6,177 bases of DNA from positions 1 through 6,177 of the forward strand of contig JAQCJA010000297.1 in NCBI GenBank assembly GCA_027593305.1, given 5' to 3'. The stretch comes from a bacterium (GTDB lineage Bacteria > Latescibacterota > UBA2968 > UBA8231). The notes beneath the pieces were generated by a model. The model did not search any database. It worked only from the letters and a program-made list of their open reading frames with translations, and was not told the origin of the DNA. Positions 1-5,916 of the stretch are shown here, piece by piece (position 1 is the first letter of the stretch; each line of letters begins with the position of its first letter). A program made the translations under genes and the position numbers.

Positions 1-713
1 ACGCCCATCTCCTGCAACCCGTCAGCGTCGAGGCGAAACACGCCATCCTCGGTGACGGACAGCTTCAGCCACACACGTGCAGGATCATAGACCAGGGCCG
101 CTGCGCGCCGCGCGGGTTGCGGGGTCTGCCAGCCCGCGTGGTCGGGTGGATTCACAAAGGCTGAACGCAGGGCGGCACCGGCCGCATCGGCATGGGACAG
201 CGGCCGGGCTGCGGAGGCGCCGGCAAAACGGACGTCAACGGACAGTCGGGTGTGCACCCGCAGTGAGCGGCTTGCCGCATCGTACTGCCACGGATACACA
301 TGCAGGGCATGGGCGGGAATGCCGCGCAGAAGCCCGAGGGGCTGGGTGTGAGCCAGAGCCTGCAGTTGGCTGGCCGAAAACTCCGTGGCCAGAGAATCGG
401 CTGTCGGCAACTGCACATCATAGAAGGTTGTATCAGCGAGGCTCTCGACCGTCACCGACAGCCGGGCGCCAGGGGGCGCCGCCAGCAACCGGGCGATGAA
501 GGGCAGGTCGACATGTCCGGGGCCACTGCCACGGGGCCGGCCGGCGGCGGTGATGGCTGTGACCCCCATCGACGTGATCGGCCCCAGGCCGGCGTCGACT
601 TCAACAAGGAGTCGAAGGCCGTCGCTGTCGGCCCGCAGCATCTGCACATCGGGGCAGGCCGGTGCCGCCAGCAGGGCTGTGGCCAAAAGGCCTGTGCGCA
701 GGGATCGAAGCAA
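1..713 (-). CDS. Secreted gingipain-like (peptidase C25 family) protein, N-terminal part, runs off left edge
   Basis: The minus-strand frame stays open from the divergent spacer to base 1, about 237 codons with no stop. Reading from a TTG at 711-713 gives a convincing Sec signal peptide: MLRSLR, then a hydrophobic run ending AAPA before Cys20 (AXA-type cleavage site; the lipobox is poor). Near residues 125-160 comes LRGIPAHALHVYPWQYD followed by a beta-rich stretch, which resembles the C25 propeptide pattern 'R.v.v.v.PvqYd...L.v....v.v.f'. The last visible residues, LKLSVTEDGVFRLDADGLQ, match the 'y-K-i-x-V-x-x-x-G-i-Y-r-l-x-x-x-x-L' block found at the start of gingipain-like proteins and type IX sortase PorU. 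The catalytic His and Cys would lie beyond the window, so enzymatic activity is inferred. No Shine-Dalgarno precedes the TTG; a GTG at 762-764 is an alternative start, and ATG 639-641 would lose the signal peptide. It is transcribed away from the glycosyltransferase operon. Confidence 0.68.
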   Translation of the reverse strand, partial: MLRSLRTGLLATALLAAPACPDVQMLRADSDGLRLLVEVDAGLGPITSMGVTAITAAGRPRGSGPGHVDLPFIARLLAAPPGARLSVTVESLADTTFYDVQLPTADSLATEFSASQLQALAHTQPLGLLRGIPAHALHVYPWQYDAASRSLRVHTRLSVDVRFAGASAARPLSHADAAGAALRSAFVNPPDHAGWQTPQPARRAAALVYDPARVWLKLSVTEDGVFRLDADGLQEMG

Positions 714-821
714 GGGGTGAGCATTTCGGCTGGAGCGGTTGGCGGAGGCTGCGTAAATTGCCACAACGACCGCGCATTGCCATGGAAAGTAGGGAGCCGT
801 CCGACAGAGAGCCAGAAACTG
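714..821. promoter_or_regulatory. Divergent intergenic region between C25-like gene and glycosyltransferase operon
   Basis: This roughly 108-base spacer separates two outward-facing genes and should hold promoters for both. The only A+T-rich element is TAAATT at 754-759, which could be a weak -10 box for the plus strand (TGGAGC at 731-736 is a poor -35). No hexamer pair is good enough to call, and no clear operator repeat is visible. If the left gene starts at GTG 762-764, the spacer shrinks to about 57 bases. Confidence 0.3.
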
Positions 822-2216
822 ATGTCCCTGGGACGCGCTGAAGCCGGCAAAGGTTTCGTCCGGGAGAGGGTGGCGCTGACCATCGCTGCCGCAGCGATCG
901 TGCTGCGCATTGCCCTTGCCGCTGCGGCTGTGAGCACGCAGGGCATCGAAACGTTGCACGCGCCCGACTCGCCGGGGTATCTGGAGCCGGCGTGGGAGAT
1001 GTTGCACACGGCTACCTTTTCGCGTGCTGGCGAGCCGGATATTGTGCGTACGCCAGGTTATCCCCTGCTGCTGCTGCCGGGCCTGCTCATCGATCACCTC
1101 GAGGCGTGGACGGTGCTGCTGCAGGCGTTGCTTGCTGGCACTACCGTGTTGGCTGTCTATGGCCTGGCTCTGGAACTGTTCCATCGGCGGGCGGCCGTTG
1201 CCGCCGCTGCGCTCTATGCGCTGGAGCCGTTGTCGGTCCTCTATGCAGCACGCGTGCTGAGTGAGACGCTGTTCACCGCCTGCCTGACGTGGGGGCTGTT
1301 GCTGCTGGCACGGCTGGCGGGCCGGCGCGATGATCCGTTTCAGGACCTGAGGGTGACAGCCGCCTGCGCCGGTGGTCTGTTGAGCATGGCTGCCCTCGTG
1401 CGACCCGTGGCCTACCCCATCGCCCTTGCCGCCGGTCTGAGTGCCGCCTGGTTCGCCCTGCGCCGTTCGGCGCCGCCGGCAACACGGTGGCGCCCTGTGC
1501 TGCTGCTGACGGCAACGGCTCTTGTGCCGGTGTTGCTCTGGCAAGCACGCAATGCCGTGGTCGCCGACTACGGCGGCCTGGCAGCGATTGTGGATGTGAA
1601 CAGCTACTTCTACCAGGGGGCATCGACGGACGCTGCCGTGCAGGGCGTCCCGTTCTACCAGCAACAGGCAGAGCTGGGGTACCACGATGTCGAGATTTAT
1701 CTCGCCCGCAATCCTGAGCAGCGGTCGTGGTCACCGGCGCGACGCTTCGACTACATGGGAAGCACCGGGCTGGCGCGCGTGCTGGCGCACCCATGGGTCT
1801 ACCTCGGCATCCACCTGCGGGGTATGGCGCGTGTCGCTGTGGATCCGGGAGGCGTCGAGTATCTGCGGCTCTTCGGTGCCTACCCGACCCACGGGGGGCT
1901 GCTGGGGCGTGTCGTGGATCAAGGTCTGTGGGCGACCTTGCTGCAGGTGTTTCACGAGCGCCCGGGTCTGTTGCTCACCGAGACACTTTTTGGCGGTTTC
2001 CTGGCCGCCATCTACCTGCTGGTCGCACGCGGTGCCATCCTGGCCACGCCACGGTCGCGGCGGGCCTGGATCCTCTGTGTCGTGGTGGCGGGATTTCTCT
2101 GGTTTGCCTCGGGTGGCCCGCAGAGTCTGAGTCGGTTTCGTCATCCTATCATGCCACTGCTGTGCACCCTGGCCGGCGCCGGCCTGGCAGCACGCAGGGA
2201 CGAGGCGGAAGGTTGA
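822..2216 (+). CDS. Multi-pass membrane glycosyltransferase, GT39/PMT_2 (ArnT-like) family
   Basis: This 464-residue protein is mostly hydrophobic helices, the right size for the ArnT/PMT_2 group, which transfers a sugar from a polyprenyl-phosphate donor on the outer face of the inner membrane. The first helix spans about residues 17-38. It is followed by the usual first outer loop with an acidic residue, Asp49 in DSPGY, and by RTPGYP at 76-81, a family hallmark. Further helices follow around 95-119 and 124-146, and LSET at 146-149 fits the conserved 'l-S-E-t' position after the ALxP-like turn (here ALEP). More helices follow at about 178-205 and 215-235, then a soluble stretch and about three C-terminal helices with RFRHPIMPLL near the end, matching 'R-y-x-x-P-i-x-P'. 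ATG 822 was chosen because the first helix begins shortly after it; the frame is open far upstream without membrane or domain character, and the Shine-Dalgarno is weak. It is first in a three-gene operon. Acceptor and sugar are unknown. Confidence 0.82.
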   Translation: MSLGRAEAGKGFVRERVALTIAAAAIVLRIALAAAAVSTQGIETLHAPDSPGYLEPAWEMLHTATFSRAGEPDIVRTPGYPLLLLPGLLIDHLEAWTVLLQALLAGTTVLAVYGLALELFHRRAAVAAAALYALEPLSVLYAARVLSETLFTACLTWGLLLLARLAGRRDDPFQDLRVTAACAGGLLSMAALVRPVAYPIALAAGLSAAWFALRRSAPPATRWRPVLLLTATALVPVLLWQARNAVVADYGGLAAIVDVNSYFYQGASTDAAVQGVPFYQQQAELGYHDVEIYLARNPEQRSWSPARRFDYMGSTGLARVLAHPWVYLGIHLRGMARVAVDPGGVEYLRLFGAYPTHGGLLGRVVDQGLWATLLQVFHERPGLLLTETLFGGFLAAIYLLVARGAILATPRSRRAWILCVVVAGFLWFASGGPQSLSRFRHPIMPLLCTLAGAGLAARRDEAEG

Positions 2217-2221
2217 ATCCC

Positions 2222-3538
2222 ATGCGCCTCATCAGCCTCCTGTTCACGCTCCTGGTCGGGCTGCTGCCATCGGCCCTGGCCGGGCAGGTATGGACCATCG
2301 CCGCCACCACGGGACCATCAGCACGGCACACGGCGGCCGCCATTTACGATCCCGTGGGAGAACGCATCGTGCTGTTTGGCGGGCGCAGCGCCGCCGGAGA
2401 TCACAACGACGTCTGGGCTTTTGATCTGCACAGCCACGACTGGCGGCAACTGCAGCCCGGTGGTGCGGCACCGATGCCCCGATTCTCGCACAATGCCGTC
2501 TACGACGCCCTCGGCCAGCGCATGCTCGTCTGGTCGGGACGCAGCCTTGATGCGGCGGGTTCGACGTTGCACAATGACGTGTGGGCCCTGGATCTGCGGA
2601 CGCAGCAGTGGACACAATTGCTCGCCGCGTCTGCCGCCCCTATCGCTCGTTACGGCACAGCGGCTGTCTATGACCCCGTCGCCAGGGAGCTGGTGAGTTT
2701 CGCCGGGTTCACCACCCAGGGGCGCTTTGATGACACCTGGCGCTTCGATCCTGCGGGACGGATCTGGCGGGATGTGACCCTGGCCTCCCCACAACCCGGC
2801 GAACGATGCCTGCATGCGGCGGCCTACGACAGTCAACGTCACCGCATGATCATGTTCGGTGGCCAGCGCGGTACTGCCGCCCTTGATGACGCCTGGGCGC
2901 TGGATCTGGCGACCGATCGCTGGTCGGTTCTGCCCCCGGCACCGGCGACGGGCGGGCGCAAATTCCCGGCGGTGACGTACGATCCGTCCGCCGATCGTTT
3001 TCTCCTTTTCGGCGGGGAGACAACGGCTGGTACACGTGGTGGAGACCTGTGGGCACTGGATCTTGCCAGCCAACGGTGGTCGGTGTTGACGACGACGGGT
3101 CCGGCACCCCGCGACGGCGCCGTACTCGTCCACGTGCCGGCACAATCACGACTGCTCCTGTTCGGGGGTGCGACGCCGGACGGCAACGCCGGAGATACGT
3201 GGAGCCTGGTGTTGCCCGGACCACCCACGGTCGTGCGCCTGCAACCGTCGCAGCTGCAACCGTCCACACAGCAGGCGCCCCAGTCCCTGCAGGCCTATCC
3301 GAACCCGTTCAACGCCAGCGTCGTACTCGAGTTGCAGCTGACCGAGGCCGGCCACGTGACGATTCACGATATGCTTGGCCAGCCCGTGCGTCACCTGGGC
3401 GCGGCTCGCGCCGGGACCAGCCGGCGCCTATGGGATGGTCACGACGACGGGGGCAACGCCGTGGCTTGCGGCGTCTACCTGGCAGTCCTGCAGGCGCCGT
3501 CGTCGCGCCAGGTGCAACGGTTGATGTTGCTGCGATGA
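2222..3538 (+). CDS. Secreted kelch-repeat beta-propeller with C-terminal T9SS/FlgD-like sorting-type domain
   Basis: This 438-residue exported protein starts at ATG 2222, with GGAAGG at 2208-2213 as ribosome binding site. The signal peptide is MRLISLLFTLLVGLLPSALA (1-20), cleaving at ALA before Gly21. Six kelch-type units begin near residues 35, 87, 143, 195, 246 and 297, each with R/GxxxAxxYD, a hydrophobic strand into FGG (or variants such as WSG and FAG), then (N/D)DxWxxDLxxxxW. Six units of 51-56 residues predict one six-bladed propeller, which usually binds protein or carbohydrate rather than catalysing. A Gln/Pro/Ser-rich linker leads to YPNPFN at 359-364 and an approximately 80-residue tail with MLGQPV, WDG and GVYLAVL motifs, the type A sorting-domain pattern also called FlgD Ig-like. 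In Bacteroidetes such tails direct type IX secretion and surface attachment; whether this host has that system cannot be seen here. The gene starts 5 nt after the glycosyltransferase and overlaps the SGNH gene by 4 nt. The binding partner is unknown. Confidence 0.88.
   Translation: MRLISLLFTLLVGLLPSALAGQVWTIAATTGPSARHTAAAIYDPVGERIVLFGGRSAAGDHNDVWAFDLHSHDWRQLQPGGAAPMPRFSHNAVYDALGQRMLVWSGRSLDAAGSTLHNDVWALDLRTQQWTQLLAASAAPIARYGTAAVYDPVARELVSFAGFTTQGRFDDTWRFDPAGRIWRDVTLASPQPGERCLHAAAYDSQRHRMIMFGGQRGTAALDDAWALDLATDRWSVLPPAPATGGRKFPAVTYDPSADRFLLFGGETTAGTRGGDLWALDLASQRWSVLTTTGPAPRDGAVLVHVPAQSRLLLFGGATPDGNAGDTWSLVLPGPPTVVRLQPSQLQPSTQQAPQSLQAYPNPFNASVVLELQLTEAGHVTIHDMLGQPVRHLGAARAGTSRRLWDGHDDGGNAVACGVYLAVLQAPSSRQVQRLMLLR
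2324..3220 (+). repeat. Six tandem kelch repeats
   Basis: Unit starts fall at about 2324, 2480, 2648, 2804, 2957 and 3110, a period of 153-168 bases. The most similar DNA is the segment for (N/D)DxWALDL: gacgtctgggcttttgatct, gacgtgtgggccctggatct, gacgcctgggcgctggatct and gacctgtgggcactggatct. Divergence elsewhere shows old protein repeats rather than a recent duplication. Unit 3 is the most degenerate (FAG replaces FGG, TWRFDP replaces VWALDL). Confidence 0.85.
3296..3535 (+). other. C-terminal sorting-type (T9SS type A / FlgD Ig-like) domain of the kelch protein
   Basis: This covers residues 359-438. YPNPFN opens the domain, followed by a strand VVLELQL, the VTIHDMLGQPVRHL strand-turn with the conserved G-x-x-V, then WDGHDDGGNAV and CGVYLAVL, and a basic, hydrophobic end (QVQRLMLLR). 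This order is characteristic of the type A C-terminal domain used as a type IX secretion signal in Bacteroidetes. In other phyla the same fold is common on exported proteins without a proven secretion role. Confidence 0.85.
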
Positions 3539-4701
3539 CGACGGTCAGAGCCCGGGGCTGGTTGATGAATCTGCTGCTGGCCACGGTGGCCACCGGTGTC
3601 ACGCTTGCCGCCGCCGAGCTGCTGTTGCGCATGACATCCACCGTCGAGCGGGTCACGATCGCCTACGACCCCCTGCTCGGTTTTGCCGGTAGCCCCCATG
3701 CAGCAACGATCTGGACCCGCGAGATGGCCGGCGCGCCACGCACGGTGCAGCTCAATGCCGGCGGCTTCCATGACCACGAACGGTCGCTCGAAGTGGCAGC
3801 CGACACACGGCGCCTGGTTTTTGTCGGTGATTCCTTTCTCGAGGCCTATCAGGTCGACATCGATTCCAGCTTCGCCCAGCGCCTCGCGAGACAACTGACC
3901 GAACGCTGCCGAAACCAGGCTGAGGAATTTTCTGTTGAGGTTGTCAATCAGGGGGTGCATGGCTACGGCCTCGGCGTCTACGCCCTGCACGTGCGCGAGC
4001 GTCTGCCGGCCTGGGATGCGGATGGCGTGGTCCTGTGCCTGTTTCTCGGCAACGACCTGCACGACAACTTCACGCCGGTTGCTTCACCGGCCGTGCCGAG
4101 GTTTCACGTCGACAACGGCCACGTTGTCTATCTGCCCGTGGCGGCAGCCGATGGCCGCGTCTGGCTGCGTGATCACATCCTGACCCGTTCGATGCTGGTT
4201 CGTTTTCTGTGGATGCGCGTGCTGAAGAAGAGTGACGCCGCCATGCACATGGCACGAACGGCGGGCATGGTGAGCACGCCGGATCTGGAACAGGCGGCCA
4301 TTGGCCGCACAGCGGCAATGCTTACGGTTGCCGACTACCTTCTCCGCCGCATCGTTGACGACCTGCGCGCCCGGAACGTGCCACTTCATGTGTTGCTCAT
4401 CCCCGACCCCTTCCACGTGAATGACCTCGTCCACGCCGTTCAGGCGGAGCGCAGTGGCACGCCGCCGTCGGCGCCGCAGGCGGAACGCCAGGCCATCGAA
4501 TCCGGCATGCTGCAGATCCTGCAGCAACTGGGCCTAGGCTACACCTACCCGCGTGCCGCCTTCGTGCAGGCCCGCCTGCATGGGGACGGCTACTACCGAA
4601 ACGGCTTCGGGCACCTCACGGACGCGGCGCACAGGGTCGTGGCCGAACTGCTGGAACAGCCACTTTGGGACCTGGTGTCAGAGCCTGGCGCGGCGCGCTG
4701 A
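3535..4701 (+). CDS. Membrane-anchored SGNH/GDSL-type hydrolase or acyltransferase-like protein
   Basis: This 388-residue protein has one N-terminal membrane segment (about residues 10-31, LMNLLLATVATGVTLAAAELL), placing the catalytic domain outside the cytoplasm. It then has the family lead-in YDPLLGF (44-50) and LNAGGFHD (73-80). Block I is FVGDSF with the predicted nucleophile Ser100, block II is NQGVHGYG (138-145) with oxyanion-hole Gly140 or Gly143, block III is LGNDLHDN (171-178) with Asn173, and block V is GHLTDAAH (359-366) with catalytic His360. Relatives in polysaccharide loci de-acylate or O-acylate surface glycans; the substrate here is unknown. The Asp expected two or three residues before the catalytic His is absent (Gly357-Phe358-Gly359); Asp351 might substitute. 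ATG 3535 shares ATGA with the kelch stop, implying translational coupling and one mRNA with the two upstream genes. Confidence 0.82.
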   Translation: MTTVRARGWLMNLLLATVATGVTLAAAELLLRMTSTVERVTIAYDPLLGFAGSPHAATIWTREMAGAPRTVQLNAGGFHDHERSLEVAADTRRLVFVGDSFLEAYQVDIDSSFAQRLARQLTERCRNQAEEFSVEVVNQGVHGYGLGVYALHVRERLPAWDADGVVLCLFLGNDLHDNFTPVASPAVPRFHVDNGHVVYLPVAAADGRVWLRDHILTRSMLVRFLWMRVLKKSDAAMHMARTAGMVSTPDLEQAAIGRTAAMLTVADYLLRRIVDDLRARNVPLHVLLIPDPFHVNDLVHAVQAERSGTPPSAPQAERQAIESGMLQILQQLGLGYTYPRAAFVQARLHGDGYYRNGFGHLTDAAHRVVAELLEQPLWDLVSEPGAAR

Positions 4702-4797
4702 ACCGGCCCCCTCGCCTGAGCGACTGGACAAAGACCTGGCTGACTGTGGAAAATTAGATGTGCAATGCTGCTTGCCTCGCCAACAGGAGTCCCTCAG
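4702..4797. other. Intergenic spacer between SGNH gene and MOSC gene
   Basis: This 96-base spacer holds no terminator hairpin that I can find. It becomes A+T-richer near 4748-4759 (gaaaattagat), and TGGACA at 4725-4730 resembles a -35 box, but the spacing to a -10-like hexamer is too long for a confident promoter. It ends in the MOSC ribosome binding site. Confidence 0.3.
4785..4790 (+). promoter_or_regulatory. Ribosome binding site of the MOSC gene
   Basis: AGGAGT lies 7 nt before ATG 4798. It decides the start in favour of 4798 over an in-frame ATG at 4765 that lacks such a site and would add 11 residues (MLLASPTGVPQ) with no family counterpart that I recall. Confidence 0.75.
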
Positions 4798-5338
4798 ATG
4801 ACCGAAGCTCGCCACCTTTCCACCGCTGAACTCGATACGCACCTGCCGCAGATTCGCCAGTCTCCCGCTGACGGCGGCACGCTGGAGATCATCATCCGTC
4901 GCCCCGAGGTCGGCGAACGCGTGCTGTTGCAGATGGCGGAGCTGGATACAGAGCAGGGCCTGCAGGGCGACAACTGGAAAACCCGCCCGTCAGGAGCCGA
5001 ACTTTGGAGCCCAGCTGACGCTGATGAATGCCCGTTCGGCGCAGGCCGTGGCCGGGTCCCGGGAGCGCTGGCCCCTGGCGGGGGATCAGTTGTACGTCGA
5101 ACTGGATATGAGCGTCGAGAACCTGCCCACGGGTGCCCGCCTCAGGATTGGCTCAGCCATGGTCGAGGTGACCGCCGAGCCGCATCCCGGGTGCAAGAAG
5201 TTCGTCGAGCGCTTTGGCATGGATGCCATGCTGTGGGTCAACTCGGAGGAGGGCAAACAACTGCGGCTGCGCGGTGTCAACACGCGGATCGTGCAGTCGG
5301 GCACGATCCATGTGGGGGACAAGATCACGAAGGTGTGA
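4798..5338 (+). pseudogene. MOSC-domain protein, interrupted by a frameshift near 4996-5003
   Basis: The gene starts at ATG 4798 and encodes MTEARHLSTAELDTHLPQIR, then GGTLEIIIRRPEVGER and GLQGDNWKTR, the N-terminal half of a MOSC-domain protein of roughly 180 residues. After KTRPSGA (to about 4998) the frame degenerates. The match resumes one frame over with NFGAQLTLMNARSAQAVA, ERWPLAGDQLYVELD, PHPGCKKFVERFG, NLPTGARLRIGSA and GTIHVGDKITKV, ending at TGA 5336-5338. The conserved MOSC cysteine is in GCKKF (codon 5192-5194). The MOSC fold is shared with the C-terminus of molybdenum cofactor sulfurases and is thought to bind sulfur or molybdenum-cofactor-type ligands; this subfamily's reaction is unknown. 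The length of 541 bases (3n+1) fits one extra base, though the segment between KTR and QLT looks short, so a 2-base deletion is possible. It could be a true pseudogene, a sequencing error, or less likely recoding. Reinitiation at ATG 5024 could give a 104-residue C-terminal piece. Confidence 0.8.
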
Positions 5339-5657
5339 GACACCGATGACCTGCTGCCCCTTGTCCAGGCGATCGCGGCTGCCGTATACCTTCCTGTGCC
5401 ACGCAACTTCCTTTCCTGTTTCCTCGTCCAATGGGTGCAGAGCATTTTGTGCGATCTGTCCCGGCGCTACGAGGATGTGCCAGCTGGTGTGACCCCGATC
5501 GTGCTGCCCACGATTGGTGTTGACTGTTACCGCTTGTCTATCCGTCCCGTTGCCCCGAATCACTGCCGTTGTGTCAGTTCCTCGAGCAGGTTGCCCTGGC
5601 CAGCGGCGGCAGCCGGATTCGTCTCGACCACGTGCCGCGGCCAGGCGCCTGACCGTC
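5339..5657. other. Unassigned region, no supportable gene
   Basis: About 319 bases lie between the MOSC stop and the PepSY start. Hand-counted G+C over 5401-5580 is about 57%, lower than the coding sequence. One plus-strand frame and one minus-strand frame (168 codons, 5659 down to 5153) stay open here, but neither shows a domain, start context or ribosome binding site that I recognise, and the minus frame overlaps the MOSC coding strand for half its length. A 5-bp hairpin sits on the MOSC stop codon (GGTGT GAG ACACC, 5332-5344) without a T-tract. The region may hold decayed coding sequence. Confidence 0.4.
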
Positions 5658-5900
5658 ATGCGAACCCTGCTGCTGCAGATTCACCTGTACGCCGGGCTAC
5701 TGTGCTCGAGCTACTTCGTCATCTTCGGGCTCAGCTCGCTCAATTACAATCACCACTTCGGCCACGCCATCGACGGCAACCCGACGCAATGGCAGGAACA
5801 GTTGCGGATGCCCGCCATTGCCAAAGACCGGCACCGAGCCCTGGCCGTGCGCGACAGCCTCGGCCTGGCGGGCTGGGCGCCTTGTCCTGCAACATTCTGA
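5658..5900 (+). pseudogene. PepSY-type membrane protein, N-terminal fragment
   Basis: ATG 5658 opens MRTLLLQIHLYAGLLCSSYF, continuing VIFGLSSLNYNHHFG. This is the start of PepSY-associated transmembrane proteins: a short basic end, HLYAGLL in the first membrane helix, then a periplasmic stretch. WQEQLRMP, VRDSLGL and GW follow in family order. After Trp at 5874-5876 the sequence becomes APCPATF and stops at 5898-5900, giving 80 residues where I would expect roughly 200, with the second half and any later membrane helix missing. No other frame downstream restores the family pattern, so this looks like truncation by a junction at about 5877-5917 rather than a simple frameshift. Such proteins are linked to metal or redox functions or to protease inhibition, but none is assigned here. 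The ribosome binding site is weak. The fragment may be non-functional. Confidence 0.68.
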
Positions 5901-5916
5901 CGTCTGCCGTCGAGCG

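Noticed and set aside
782..841. A 19-codon upstream reading frame (MESREPSDREPETDVPGTR) overlapping the glycosyltransferase start
   Set aside because: It has no ribosome binding site and no repeat or attenuator-like codons; a short frame of this length is expected by chance.
452..1009. Minus-strand 185-codon frame over the divergent region
   Set aside because: It is Pro/Ala/Cys-rich with no domain, overlaps the signal-peptide-bearing gene in another frame and the glycosyltransferase N-terminus, and is best explained as a shadow frame.
2318..3145. Minus-strand 275-codon frame opposite the kelch gene
   Set aside because: It is antisense to six clear kelch repeats; the composition (Arg/Pro/Cys-rich) is typical of a shadow frame in G+C-rich DNA.
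3049..3534. Upstream extension of the SGNH reading frame inside the kelch gene
   Set aside because: The sequence is Arg/Gly/Ala-rich and without domains, while ATG 3535 directly precedes the membrane anchor and overlaps the kelch stop in a normal coupled arrangement.
5332..5344. GGTGT-GAG-ACACC hairpin on the MOSC stop codon as a terminator
   Set aside because: The stem is only 5 bp and no T-run follows, so it is too weak to call.
5369..5376. GCGATCGC palindrome
   Set aside because: It is a single copy with no partner sites; an 8-base palindrome alone is not evidence of an operator.
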